Shown here: positions 1-23,082 of the stretch, piece after piece | Position numbering within the stretch: position 1 is the first letter of the stretch | Layout: each line of letters starts with the position of its first letter | Assembly (NCBI RefSeq): GCF_042242105.1 | Contig: NC_092033.1 | Location: forward strand, 5,086,908 to 5,150,907 | Source: Pempheris klunzingeri | Lineage: Eukaryota > Chordata > Actinopteri > Acropomatiformes > Pempheridae | DNA length: 64,000 bases | Direction of reading: 5' to 3' | Position numbers and translations under genes: made by a program | Notes under the pieces: generated by a model | Seen by the model: the letters and a program-made list of their open reading frames with translations, nothing else | What the model was told of the DNA's origin: nothing | Databases searched by the model: none

Positions 1-286
1 CTTATCATTTTTTGTGTGGTATTAGTTTAAGCAGAATGTGTTTGTCTAGTGATGTGACTTAGATGAAGATCAGAACATATTTTATGAAGAATTTATTTAA
101 GTAATCCCAAAGGGTTCACATACTTTTTCTTGCAACTGTATATATATACTGGTTCCATGTTAACAGAAAGGTGAACACACTGGTTATATATCTGAAACTG
201 TTTGTGCAATTCAACAAGATGATTTTTTTTTTTTTCTCCATTTCTTTTGGAATACAGTTAATTATTTTGAATTTTATATATATATA

Positions 287-994
287 TGCACTACTCACAA
301 AAACTTAGGGATATTCAGCTTTCAGGTGAAATTTCAGGATGAACCTAAAATGCATTCTAACCTTTCCAGGTGAACTTAATGTGACCTTCTCTAAACCTTT
401 GAATGCACATGTCCAACTGTTCAGTGTCTCAGTACTTTTTGCACAAGTTGCTGTTCTCTAACAAGAAGCTTAACAGCAAAATTCACAACAGGTTTGATCC
501 ATGAATCGACCAATACATTTCCTGCTTCAGTTAGAATTAGTATTTAAACAGTCCTCCTCATCATGCTGTTCACATTCTGACATCATGAGACCAAGACGAC
601 ACCTAACAGTTGATCAGCAGCACCTCGCCGTTGTGTGGCTTCAAACAGGAAGTCCTCAGACGGAAGTGTTCACTGAGCTTAGAGGGTCACAGAGTGTCAT
701 CAGGAGGTTGTAACAGTGATACAGAGACTGGAAGAGTCACAGAAAGGAGGGAAGTGGACGTCCTTTGACCACATCCCAATTTATTGAGACACCGAAATTT
801 TTTTGTTGTGGTATACCTACCACTGTTGTTAGATTTTCTTCAAATAAATTGTTTAAGATGAAGAAATTACCATTGCATGCTTCTACTTAAATGCCCTACT
901 TTCATGATATAATATCACTGTAGCATTAACTTTTTACATTTTACATATATTTCACCTGAAAGTCGAATATCCCTAACTTTTTGTGAGTAGTGTA
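287..994 (+). mobile_element. Tc1-like DNA transposon, internally deleted
   Basis: Inverted terminal repeats of about 45 bp lie at 287-332 and 949-994. They share the motif CTACTCACAAAAA-TTAGGGATATT and continue into a shared TTTCAGGTGAAAT. Each end is flanked by TA, the target duplicated by Tc1/mariner elements. Inside, from about 583, a plus-strand reading frame starts MRPRRHLTVDQQ and continues past an in-frame stop into RYRETGR-like residues. This resembles the helix-turn-helix N-terminus of Tc1 transposases. The catalytic DDE part is absent and the element is only about 0.7 kb, so it is a non-autonomous remnant. It lies beyond the 3' end of akr1d1. Confidence 0.85.
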
Positions 995-1147
995 TATGAA
1001 ATATTGCATGAAATGTAAACTGCAGTACACAGTGTTATCAAGGTTTACAATTTGACGCACAAATGTAAAAGCACGTTATAAAAGCATTAAAGGGAACGAG
1101 CCAAATTATTTGGTGAAACTTCAGAGAGGTCTTGACATCTGTGGTGT

Positions 1148-3388
1148 CTAGTAGTCGTCATGAAATGGATACTCTGGATGATCAGCCCACCTGTTGAGTC
1201 AGTAAATAGAAATGGTTATTATTTATTTAGTAGAGAAATGGAACGTCGCCCACATCAGCGATGCACTGTACTCACATGAGAAGCTCCACAAAACGAATAT
1301 TCTTGTTCAGCCCCTCAATTGCCTCCATCTCAGCCTCAGAGAGACAGAAGTCGAATATCTGCAGGTCAAGACCACATCATTGCAACACATTTTGTGACAC
1401 ATTTCCTGTTTTGCATTCTCTACCCAGCATGGTCAGTTGCTGCCTATGAACAAACCTGGAAGTTCTCCTTTATGCGAACCGGGCTGAAGCTCTTTGGGAT
1501 GACCACCACTCCTCTCTGCACATTGAACCTCAAGGCCACCTGGGCTGGGCTCTTGTTATACTTTTTAGCAACTGATACCAGCAGCTCATCTTCCAGCAAC
1601 GGAGGGCACGTGACGTTCACCCTGTCGGAGTGATTGCAAAATAACTAAATAACAACTTTATAACTGAAATGTCTTGAGCATGCAGGTCACTCAGTCATAA
1701 CCATGAACAGTGTGTTTTGTTAGTTGTTTTTTAACTGAATGAGTGCAGCATTTCTCTGCCATACCAGGAAGCATCTCTAGATGTCCCCAAGGGGCTGTAT
1801 CCCACAACAACAATATCGTTCTGTCGGCAGTACTCAAGCAATTTTGGCTGAGTGAAATAAGGATGGCATTCAACCTGTGATAAAAAAAAAAGCACAAATA
1901 GTTTAAACTGCTGACTGAATGCTTCCTTGTGGATCTTGAGTTAATACTAAGTCACTGACTTGGAGTATTTTCTTTTCTCTCCATGATACAAATATAAACA
2001 TTTTCAGTTAATTAGTTTTATCTCCAGAACACTGTGTTTCCATATCTGTACCTGGTTGGACACGGGCTTGTGTTTCAGCCCAGGCTTGTTTAAGATTAAC
2101 TCCAGTTGGCGTTTGTTGAAGTTGGACACTCCGAGAGACTTTACAAGCCCAGCATCTTTGCAAGCCTCCATAGCCTGTCCAATGTGTCAAAAGAGGTGGC
2201 AAGTAAGACTTTGAACTTTAGAACATAATGGCAGTTGAGCAAATAATGCAAGAGCACAAGGTACTGACATGGATATGGCTACACATGTCAGCCTGTCCTT
2301 CTCAAAGTAACAGTGATGAGTTCAATCTGTAACTAGTACGGTTGTGAATTTAAAGCTATGCAGAGTTCAGTGGAGAGAAAAGGGACGGTTGATTTTCAGC
2401 AATAATAAAACTTTCTATTCCTAATTGGACAGTAAAATGAAAAACAACAATTCTCACCTCCCATGTAGCGCAGAGATCCGTCTTGTGATAAATGTACTTC
2501 CCATTCTCATCTTTGGGATAAAACGTATCTCCTGGCTGAATGATAATATTCAGTGCGGTCAAACAATTTGGTCAGTAATTCACAGGCATGAGTACTGATC
2601 GAACTGAATAAAGAAAAACACAATGTAATGCAGTTTTGACCATTTCAGCAAGTACATTTTTAGACTGATATTAAATATATGTATACCCTGAAGGCAGTGG
2701 GCATCTCCACAATGTAGAGGTCAACATAATCCAGCTGCAGTTTCTGCAAGGTTTGCTCTAAAACTGGTCGCACCAACTCTGGGGGATGAAATGTGTTCCA
2801 CAACTGCATAATCAGTGCAGACAGAGAAATATATACATATTAGTAGTCGCAAAAGTTTCCGTTATTTTGCAGCGATGAAGTTTTTTGTTTGTTAGTTTGT
2901 TTTTGTGGGGAAAGGTTCACCTGTCAACTGTGAGACAACTTCACCCACTCACTAACTTTGCAAACCTTTCCACAGTAGAACACGTCCTCTCTCTTCACTG
3001 TTCCATCTGCAATCTTCTCCCTTATAGCTTCTCCCACCTCGTGTTCGTTGAAATAGACCAAAGCCCCATCAAAGTGTCTGTACCCTGTTTCAATAGCCAC
3101 TTTGACTGACTCATATGCAGTTCCTTTAGGGGTCTATAATAAAAACGCATCTTATGAGTGAATAATATATTTTAAAAAAAATTATTAGTTTATTTAGTTA
3201 TTAGTATTATTAATTATTAGTACAATTATTAGTGTATGCAAATTGCAATCTGGCTAAATAATGTGTCTTACCTGGCGGGGGTCCCCATAAGTTCCCAGTC
3301 CTATCAAAGGTATGGCGTTTCCATCACTCAGAGGAATGGAGTGACTCCGGGCTGTCAAGTCCTTGCTCGTGAAAGTGTGAGAGGCCAT
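1148..3388 (-). CDS. akr1d1: Aldo-keto reductase family 1 member D1 (steroid 5-beta-reductase)
   Basis: Nine minus-strand exons join in phase to a 334-residue protein: 3388-3272, 3133-2966, 2803-2687, 2535-2458, 2174-2052, 1874-1765, 1621-1456, 1358-1276, 1190-1148. The internal exon sizes 168/117/78/123/110/166/83 fit the AKR1 pattern. The start is the ATG before the motif [17 protein letters not shown], and the end is [10 protein letters not shown] followed by a stop. The (alpha/beta)8 barrel keeps catalytic Asp and Tyr (FDGALVY) and Lys (FYCGKLW). At the usual catalytic His the protein has Glu (YIVEMP), the known hallmark of AKR1D1, which reduces delta-4-3-ketosteroids to 5-beta products in bile-acid and steroid metabolism in the cytosol, using NADPH. 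The motif [18 protein letters not shown] also matches AKR1D1. Human protein is 326 aa. No clear 3' polyadenylation site was seen before the Tc1 remnant. Confidence 0.93.
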
Positions 3389-4201
3389 GGCTTTAACTTT
3401 CTCAGCTTGTGTCCTTAAACAAAAACCAAGGCTTATTAATACCGTTTGGCACAAGGTGACGCAATTACAAGCCAGCCTTCCCCTGTTGCTCTTTAACCAC
3501 AGCACAGACTCCTCCCAGGTGGAAAGAGCAGCCTCCTACATAAACTGGTAAATAATAAGACTCGTGAAAACAACACTATGAAAACACGAAGATTGAATAC
3601 AGATATTTGTTAATTTGTAGTAATTAAAGAAATAAGCTTTAGGGTCATCATACTGGTTTTATGTGTCACACCCATTGTTGCCCTCTACAGGCACTGTAGC
3701 TTTAAATTACCGCAGTGCAGTCTGGGTGATATGTGGTATGGTGTTTTCAGCTAAAAAAAAATCACAGATGGTCGCCTTTCCTGTGGACATATGAGCTTCA
3801 CAACACCATGTATGTAGCGTTGTGTTAACTCACAAGTGAGTGTGCGCTGTTAGCTTTTAGCCTGCTTGAATAAGAACCGCCACAAACAGCGGGGTTTATT
3901 ATTTATTGTCTTTAGCATGTGTGCAATTCACCTAAAAGATGCTAACTTACGTAGCTAACATAGCTTCCAAAGCGGGGAAGAATTAGCGTTACACTTTAAC
4001 TCAAAGCTGTTCTCGCACAGGAAAGCATCTTGTCAGATTAAAGGACTGTGTCCTTAATGTGGTAATGCGTAATGATAACATTTATATTTCCCTTCTGGCT
4101 TGTTAAGTCAGGAAAATTATAGGCTATCCTTTGTTTCCAATCGCAACGCTACATTGATTGGTTGACTGGAAAGATCGGGAAAAAGCAGAGAAGGGGGGGG
4201 G
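3389..4201. promoter_or_regulatory. Divergent intergenic region between akr1d1 and trim24
   Basis: About 0.8 kb separates the two start codons, which point away from each other, so the promoters and 5' UTRs of both genes should lie here. I saw no convincing TATA box for either gene and could not place transcription starts. A run of eight or more G residues ends at 4201, directly before the trim24 ATG. Confidence 0.5.
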
Positions 4202-15289
<11,088 letters not shown>

Positions 15290-15915
15290 ATGGATTAAAG
15301 TAGAAAAGCTGGATGATTTCAGTCTTCCACAGAAGTGGCCCCAATGGGGACCTACATTTGCTGCAATCAGACAATTTTTAAATATGTTTGCAATGGAAAA
15401 AAGGGTACTGCTACACTAAATAGACTTATTTGGTAGCAGTCATGCCGTAGATGCACATTGAAAGGAGCAACTGAGCTCCTTTTTGTGTTTTTGCTGGACA
15501 GAGGTTACAATTTTACTGTAACACAGACTGATATTTTCTGGAATGAGGATACTGAAAAGCACAACAGACATTTCTGTTCACAGGATCGTGTATAAGTCGT
15601 CATCAGCTACCTTATGTCATCACTTGTACATAACAATGCCATGAACTGAAGGCACGGATGTTGCGATCAAAATAGGAAAAAAACTGCACGTAAAATAGCT
15701 TTATTAATAACAGTTTCTCCATTTCTGTGTGTATAGACCTGAGCTGACTTGTGCTAGCCTTGTGGCTCATAAACAAATTGTTTTATTGCAATATTATAAT
15801 TATTATTTTTTAATAGTATTGTATTAATGCTATGTATGTAACAAATAGGGGCGCTATATGAACTTGAGTTTCTGTACAGGAGGAAGCACCGCATCGAATG
15901 GTGTTACATTGATTT

Positions 15916-15937
15916 AAAAAAAAAAAAAAAAAAAAAA
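15916..15937. repeat. Poly(A) tract
   Basis: An uninterrupted run of about 22 A residues lies in the presumed trim24 3' UTR. Confidence 0.9.
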
Positions 15938-16465
15938 CTATTGAAAAACTTTTGCTGCTTCGTTGTTTGGCACTTGGTGGTGTCATTTTCGTGTATGTAC
16001 ATATACACACATAACACACACACACACACAGTCTATGGTTTTAATCAGGAGAACAGTTCTGCAGGCTTTGTTGACTTCACTGTTATGAGCGATAGATAAG
16101 AGGCTTGCTCATCACTTTCCCATCAGCCTCTGACGACAGTGTGTTTTCCAAACTGTGTCCTTGCCCTCCTGCAGCACATGAGATTAGTTCCCGGCTTCAT
16201 GGGTTTAGTCTGTTTCTCCGACTGAAATGAATGAACACAGCGTGCACTTATGCGAAGTTAGTCAATGGCGTTTAAGGAAAAGGGTGTTTTTTTTTTTTTT
16301 TGACTGGAGCTTCAGGTAACTACCCTGTCTACTCTCTTGAGGCGCAGAGATTATGTTGTCCAGTGTCGTCATGTTCATTATTTATTGAGGTGACACAGGA
16401 CCTATAAATGAACTCCACAAACAATGTTTAGCATTTAAAAAAATACCTGCATTTACAATATTTGT

Positions 16466-16471
16466 AATAAA
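16466..16471 (+). promoter_or_regulatory. Candidate polyadenylation signal for trim24
   Basis: Canonical AATAAA on the coding strand about 1.2 kb after the stop. A second copy is at 16697-16702. Which one is used is not visible from sequence. Confidence 0.4.
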
Positions 16472-16859
16472 CAGGTTACATGCAGATCTGAATTCAGCTT
16501 TGCTCTCATTGTTTGTTTGTTTTTTAAATAATGTAGTAAATTGCACTATGAAGAAACAAAATGGGTTTATAGCCAAGAGGAGTGGTCATACTAATTTTTC
16601 ATACTTCCCTTTAACTTTTGCTTTTTTCATTATGAATTACTTGATGATTTTATGTCTAGAAACCTCTTCTGGAAAAAAAAGATTAAAGCAATATAGAATA
16701 AAATCAAAAACCTTATTTCATTTTTTTTTTTTTACTGCCTTTTCTTAAACTCTCTTTGTGTTATTTATCTTCTACCAAAGCAGCATCTACTTTGGATCGA
16801 CTTAGTGTGAATAATCAAATCCAATTATCGGCCGTGTTTTAATTATTCAGTGGCCCAAG

Positions 16860-17084
16860 CAGTTAAACGCAGCTCCCTCCACCCCGCCCGCGCCGCCCCC
16901 AAATCTCTAACCCCAGCAGGCGAGACTTGTGTCGCTCTGACTGAGATGTTCTCCTCCTTCACGGGACGCTTTTCACAGGAGAGTCCGCGTCTGTTGCTGC
17001 CTTTCAGCCGCCGATCATCGCCAAAGTGACTTTAACAGCAACATTTAGTCGATCGGAGGAGGAAAACTCTTCAAACTGGCTCCG
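16860..17084 (+). promoter_or_regulatory. Probable fbln1 promoter and 5' UTR
   Basis: Composition shifts here from AT-rich to GC-rich, with Sp1-like CCCCGCCC and a run CCGCGCC-type core near 16880-16900. The stretch ends at the fbln1 start codon. No TATA box was evident. Confidence 0.5.
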
Positions 17085-20000
17085 ATGGCGAAATGGACTT
17101 TACTTTTGTTTTCTTTATACGGAGTTCTGCACGGACAAGGTAAGAACGCAGCTGTTCGCCACTGAGGTGCAGAATTTGGAAACATTTTGAGACTGGTTAA
17201 TGGTTTGAATAGCACTTATTTATTTTAGGGGATATTACAGCCTTATGTGAGGTTGCTGTGGATGTTCAGACTGTTTACTGAAGTGAGAGTGAATCAGAGA
17301 GTGTGAGCCCATTTTAATGAAATCTGAGTCAGTATCTGGCACTTTGGTGCTGCCTTGCCAGTTTTTCAATCTACTTTGCCACATGCCTCGTCTGTCTATT
17401 TGTGTTCCTCATGCCATCATCCCAACACTGCAGAGATTCAGTCCCCCGATGTACAAGAGTGCTGTCATGATGGGAGGGATCGGGCCCAGAGTGGACAAGA
17501 CTGTACAATCCTCCCCCTCATCTCCTCTTCCCACACCTGCAGGTGAGCAACACCTGGTTTCTCAAACCAGCTTGGACCTCTGGAGGGTCTCAAAGTGGGG
17601 CCCAGGGACCAAAGAAAGGTCACCACAGGGGGTCCAGAGAGGGGATGCATGAAGTTTGTTGAATTTATCCACTGTGGGACATTATTTATTGGTTTGAATG
17701 GTAGGTTAGGGTGCCGCGGTTCAGTGGGGGGCCAAATCTATCACATTGGACACAGAAGATTCTTCAAATAAAAGTGTGGGGTCTTGCACGGGCAAATGTG
17801 GTATCCTGTGGAGCGGCGTATGCTATGGTATTTTTAAAAGCAGGAAATACCCCCGGGGTTGCAAGCCCCAAATCATCTCCACAGCCCTCAAACATCCATG
17901 GCGCTACAGGGGAGGATTGCCACATAGTAACTACATGGTAAGTGCAGGCGTTAAGTGGCCCCCTGGAGCATTTTTAACACTAAAGGGCCCTGTTTTACTG
18001 TAAGAACATAGAGGTGGTGATTGATGAAGTAAGGTAACACCTGGTCAGCACATGGAGGTCAGCGGAGGGAGCGTTTACTAGGGAAAGGCAGGGAGGGAGG
18101 GAGGGAGGGAGCAGGAACAGAGTTTTCGTCCATAGAGAAATGAAACATTACAATTACAATGTCTTGTAAACTGAGTTAGCTTACTTTTTGTTGCAAGTAA
18201 ATGTGCAGCATAAAGCCACTTGCAGTCAGCTGATTGATCTATCTAATGCAAATAGTGAGCATTTCCTCACATGCTTCTTATCCGACTCTTTCCCCACACA
18301 GCAAAGAGTGCAGTGAATGTTCTGAATGAGGTTTCATGCGAAATTTCTGCTGTTTATTCGCAGGATTGTCCAGGAGCAGTGCTGTGCAGCAGCAGTAGAG
18401 AGTCAACTGTGTGACAATGGCATCAAGATGGCGCAGGGACAAGGGGCCTGCGAGAGGCCCTTCTTCAAAGGAGAGTCCTGGGAAACCAAAATCTCCAAGG
18501 TTGTCCTTCCTAATGTCAATATCTTCAACCTTTACACGTCTCCGCATTCTTACACACACAGATAATACGCTTAGCACTTCATAAAGAAATACCTAATGGG
18601 TTTTTCTGTTTTTAGAGAATATTACATTTTTCCAACTGCCTTTCTTTCCCTTTCGTCCTCTCTGTCTCCTGTTTAGAAATGCTGTGACTGCTGTGCGTTC
18701 GGCCTGATGACAGCGAGCCGGGGTTCGACCTGCGAGCTCCATGGGTTGCTGCTGGGGGCTCAGTGTGCACATACAGCTAAAACCTGCTGTGGCAAAAACA
18801 CAACAGAGGAAATAAAACCAACTGATGAAGGTAAAAGAGCTCAACCAGCTTGTGCTTTCAGTCTTCTATGAATAACTCCACTCTGCCTTATCGTGAAAGA
18901 ATGGCTACTGGCTGTCTACGAGACTCAGAACAATCGATATACTTATACACAGTATGATTTGGCATCATGGTCTAATGAGGCCTTTATAAAGGGTGTATGG
19001 TATTAAGTGATGGCTGGAAGTGATATAGATAAATTATAAGCCACTAAAATGTACTTGTTGATCAGTTTTGGGTTGTGAGGTTGAAAGAAATGTGTTCGAC
19101 CTTTTATTGTTAGACAGGAGCTGCAGAACCAAAATCAACCAAACCAGTAGTTTTTTATTCCATGCCTTTTTTTCCCCTCTGTCAGAACCTAGTGCCTACA
19201 TTACCCATAATCAGCCACTGCTGGTTCAGTCAGAGATTTGGGTGTGTTCGCTGCTAATGTAGCCTTGTAGCCCATTTTCAGACTTGTAGTCTTCACACCC
19301 AACTCAACTCAAGCGACACCAGTGGAAACAGTTTTGCACAGCTCCCTTTTTCCACACATGCAGTAGTATTCCCTGAGACCTGGAAATGGACTTTGATGTG
19401 CAAAGTTGCTGGATTTTCCGTCAACAGCTTATAACTGACCTATAAAAAGTGATCAGTGAACTATTTATTAGCCAACCTAGGGAATTTATTAGTGCTGGGA
19501 GCAATACCTTGACGCTCTCTGAGATTTGTTTGGGCTGAAAGAGACAGTTTTCAAAAGAGTGCACTGCATCAAAACAGGCAGCGTTACTAGGAGCACTGAG
19601 AGCAGCGGTGTTTCCGTGAAGGGCCGGATGAATGGCCTTGGTGTGATAGCTGTAGAGCAGATTGCTGCCAGACAGACAGAGAGACAGACAGAGAGACTAG
19701 GTCACCAGGGTATTCACTAGGCTAATCTGCCAAACGCCTTGCCAAATGGTAACTCCGGGCCAACTGGTGTTGTGCCTTGTAGCTTTTGTCGCCTAGCAGG
19801 CCTCAGGTGAAAAAAACACAAACGTGAGGAGGACAGAGCTGCAAAAGCACTCAACTTTGAGCTCTTCGTGGCCTTTGCTCTGTAACAGCAAGTCACTGAT
19901 AGAGCAAAGGCCAGAGTGATACCAGTTGAAAAGAAATGTGTGGAGTCATACTGTGTGACAAGGTGCTGAAGTGTCTAACCCCTGTGCTCTTTAGTTATTC

Positions 20001-23000
20001 TGGGAATTTGGTCTACTGTAAAAAAAAAAAAAAGAGTCATATTTGGTTTTAATGAGGCTTTTTCTTTTATCAAACCAGTGACAGAAAAGCATGAAGTCAA
20101 CGTTACTGCCAAGCCTCCAGAGGGAACAGACTGTAAAGGTTTGGCATCTTAATTTCTTAATGTCATTCGTTGTAATAAGAGCTTAAGCCTCTTAAGCCGC
20201 AGCCTCTTATTGGCTCTGTCTCCCATCAGCCAGAGACATGATTCCTGTGATCTAGGACACACTGTGCACTGTGATGTTTACTTCTTCTGCTGTTTTCAGA
20301 CTCCATTTGCTCCCAGCTGTGTGTAGGCAACGGTACCTGTGCATGTCACGATGGTTATCAGCTGCATAAGGATGGAGTGAGTTGTGAGGGTAAGTGATCT
20401 AATTGAAGTCACCTACGTCCTGCAGTTTGCAGTTCAAAGTGGCCCTGGCTCTATTGAGCAGTCCGTTGGTTGATCCACCTCTTCAGCCCTCACTGAAGTA
20501 TCTCTCTCCCCTCAGATGTTAATGAGTGTCTGATTGGGAGTCACAACTGCGTCTTTGGCCAAGTCTGCATTAACACTGAGGGCTCCTTTCGCTGTCAGAG
20601 GGAAACCAGCTGTGGCACCGGGTATGAACTCATGGACGACAACAATTGCCAAGGTAACAAGTCATTGTAGAAGTTACAAAAAGATATCCAAATCACTGTA
20701 AAGGTGGCTGGAACTGCCTGCAGTGTTAGTTCCTTGATATAAAGTAAGCAAAATATGACCCACAGTTTTCAATACTTCATATAAAAAAGCGTTTCCTCCT
20801 TGCCTGTTCCAGACATAGATGAATGTACTCTGGGGACCCATAACTGTGGACCAGACTTTTTGTGCACCAACACAGCCGGCTCGTTCCGCTGCCACCCAAA
20901 GGAAACGTGCACAAGCGGCTTCATTCAGGACGCCGTTGGCAACTGTATCGGTGAGTTTAGTGTCCCAGTCAAGTAGAAGCGTTCACCGGGTGGAAAGACA
21001 GCTGACTTGCTTTGTGTGTTTTCTCATTAGATATAAATGAGTGTGTGGCTCAGACCACTCCGTGCCAGCCCGGCCAGATTTGTATCAACACCATGGGCTC
21101 GTACACTTGTCGCAAGAACACAGTCACCTGCGGACGGGGCTACCATCTAATAGAGGATGGCACACGATGTGAAGGTAGATGCTGTCACAATAAACAGGTT
21201 TTCTGTTTGTTGACTCTCCAATATTGTGTGTTTTTGCAAGAAATCGTTGTATCTCACCTTAGTTTCCCCCTTTTTTGAGCTAAAGATGTAATTTCTTCCC
21301 TCTGTGTTACAGATGTAGATGAGTGTCGTACAGGCAATGTTTGTGGTGACCACGGTTGTGTCAACCTGGTGGGCTCGTACCGCTGTGAATGCAGAATTGG
21401 CTTCATCTTCAACAGTATCACCAAGCTGTGTGAAGGTTCAGTATAAATTTATCATCTTTTTCTGTTGGATTTTGCGCACAAAACAAAGTTTTTCACGTTC
21501 TGGCATGTTTTCACGCCTCTCAGTTTAAATCTGAACAGTAATGGGATCATAATGGGTACATTTTGACTCTCAGATTCATCGTGAGTCCTCTGTGTTCTTT
21601 AGATATCAACGAGTGCAGGCACTATCCCGGACGGCTCTGCGCCCACAAGTGTGACAACACAGAGGGGTCCTATCAGTGCAGCTGCACCACTGGCTTTAAA
21701 CTGTCCCACGACGGCAGAAACTGTGAAGGTAAAATTAACTTTCAGTTCATGAATCCATTCAGACAAACGTTAGAGACATAATAATAGAAGAAAACGTATC
21801 TGAATATGTTGTATCTGCACCTGTTTGCTGACAGATGTCAATGAGTGTGACGCCAACCCTTGCAGCCAGGAGTGCGCCAATGTCTACGGCTCCTACCAGT
21901 GCTACTGTCGCCGTGGTTACCAGCTGAGCGACATCGATGGGATAACATGCGAAGGTACCGTGAAGTCACACATTTAAAAAAATATAACTCACCATAAACT
22001 GACATCGCTGACTTTCACTCCGCCGCCCGCAGATATCGACGAGTGCGCTCTGCCTACCGGAGGTCACGTGTGCTCCTACCGCTGCGCCAACGCCCCTGGA
22101 AGTTTTTACTGTACCTGCCCACCCACGGGTTACACCATCACCCCCAATGGACGCACATGCCAAGGTCAGTAGACAAACCTTTGCTGCCTCACAACACCTT
22201 CAGAAAGTGAGTTATAAATGCCTGACGCGTTACTTTTTATTAAAATGTCTAACCTTTTGCTTCCCTCTGTGTTTGCAGACATCGATGAGTGTGCGGCGGG
22301 GAGCCACACCTGTTCTGTCTCTGAAAGCTGCTTCAATGTCCAGGGAGGATATCGCTGTCTGTCCTTCACATGTCCTCCAAACTTCCGGCAAGCTACATGG
22401 GGGTGAGAGCTAATGGCTACTTGGTTATGATGAGCTGTTCAAAGGAAAGGGTTGCTTGTCACCAGCTGAGCATGAAGCACCTCACACACCTGTAGTTTAG
22501 ATTTGAGGCTCCATCCTCTTTTCTGCCTCAGTCTTTTTTTTATTTGACTTCCTGTGAAATTTTACGCGGTTTTCGGTCACAAACTCCTCTCTTACTCTCC
22601 AGTTTCCCTCTCTGTCCTGTCCCTTTGTTTCCCCACGCACGCAGCCATTTCTGCCCTCCATCCAATGAGCTTTTCATTTTTTCCCTTCCAGCCGTTGCGA
22701 ACGCGTAACTTGCGAGTTCACGCGGGATCCTGCGTCGTGTTTCTCGCTCCCGCTGAGAATCTCCTTCTACAACATCAGCTTCCCCACCAACACTCCCGTC
22801 CCTACAAATGTTTTCCGGATGGGGCCTTCTAATTCAGTGCCGGGAGACAAAATGCTGCTCCATGTAATCTCTGGAAACGAGGAGGGATACTTCGTCGTGC
22901 AGCAGCAGGCTCATGGAGGAGAGATCTCGCTGCACCGTCCTCTATCTGAGCCCCGGGACTTCTTTCTGACTGTGGAGATGAGGCTCATTCGCTACGGGAC

Positions 23001-23082
23001 GGCACATCTGTACAAGGCCAAGATCGCTGTGTTTGTCACACATGAGCTGTCCATCCGGCCCTCAAGAACCTTTCCTTATTAG
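17085..23082 (+). CDS. fbln1: Fibulin-1, isoform C (alternative terminal exon)
   Basis: The first 14 exons are those of isoform D, followed by one terminal exon, 22692-23082, giving 679 residues (human C 683). The exon is entered in the same phase as the D exon at 25166 (both complete a split GG- codon), so the two ends are mutually exclusive. It encodes a C-terminal domain with [13 protein letters not shown] and [10 protein letters not shown], matching the human C form, and ends FPY then TAG. The C and D forms are known from other animals. In this fish they differ by use of the first polyadenylation site versus splicing on to 25166. Confidence 0.9.

Larger units (their letters stand above)
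15290..16859 (+). other. trim24 3' UTR and intergenic spacer
   Basis: The sequence after the trim24 stop is AT-rich and holds no further coding exon that I can support. Candidate AATAAA polyadenylation signals lie at 16466-16471 and 16697-16702, which would give a 3' UTR of 1.2-1.4 kb. A pure A run of 22 at 15916-15937 is more likely a genomic tract than a tail. Confidence 0.5.

Noticed and set aside
17575-18000. Possible hAT-type MITE in fbln1 intron 2 (GGTCTCAAAGTGGGGCCC start)
   Set aside because: The start resembles a known repeat style, but no inverted end or target duplication could be matched.
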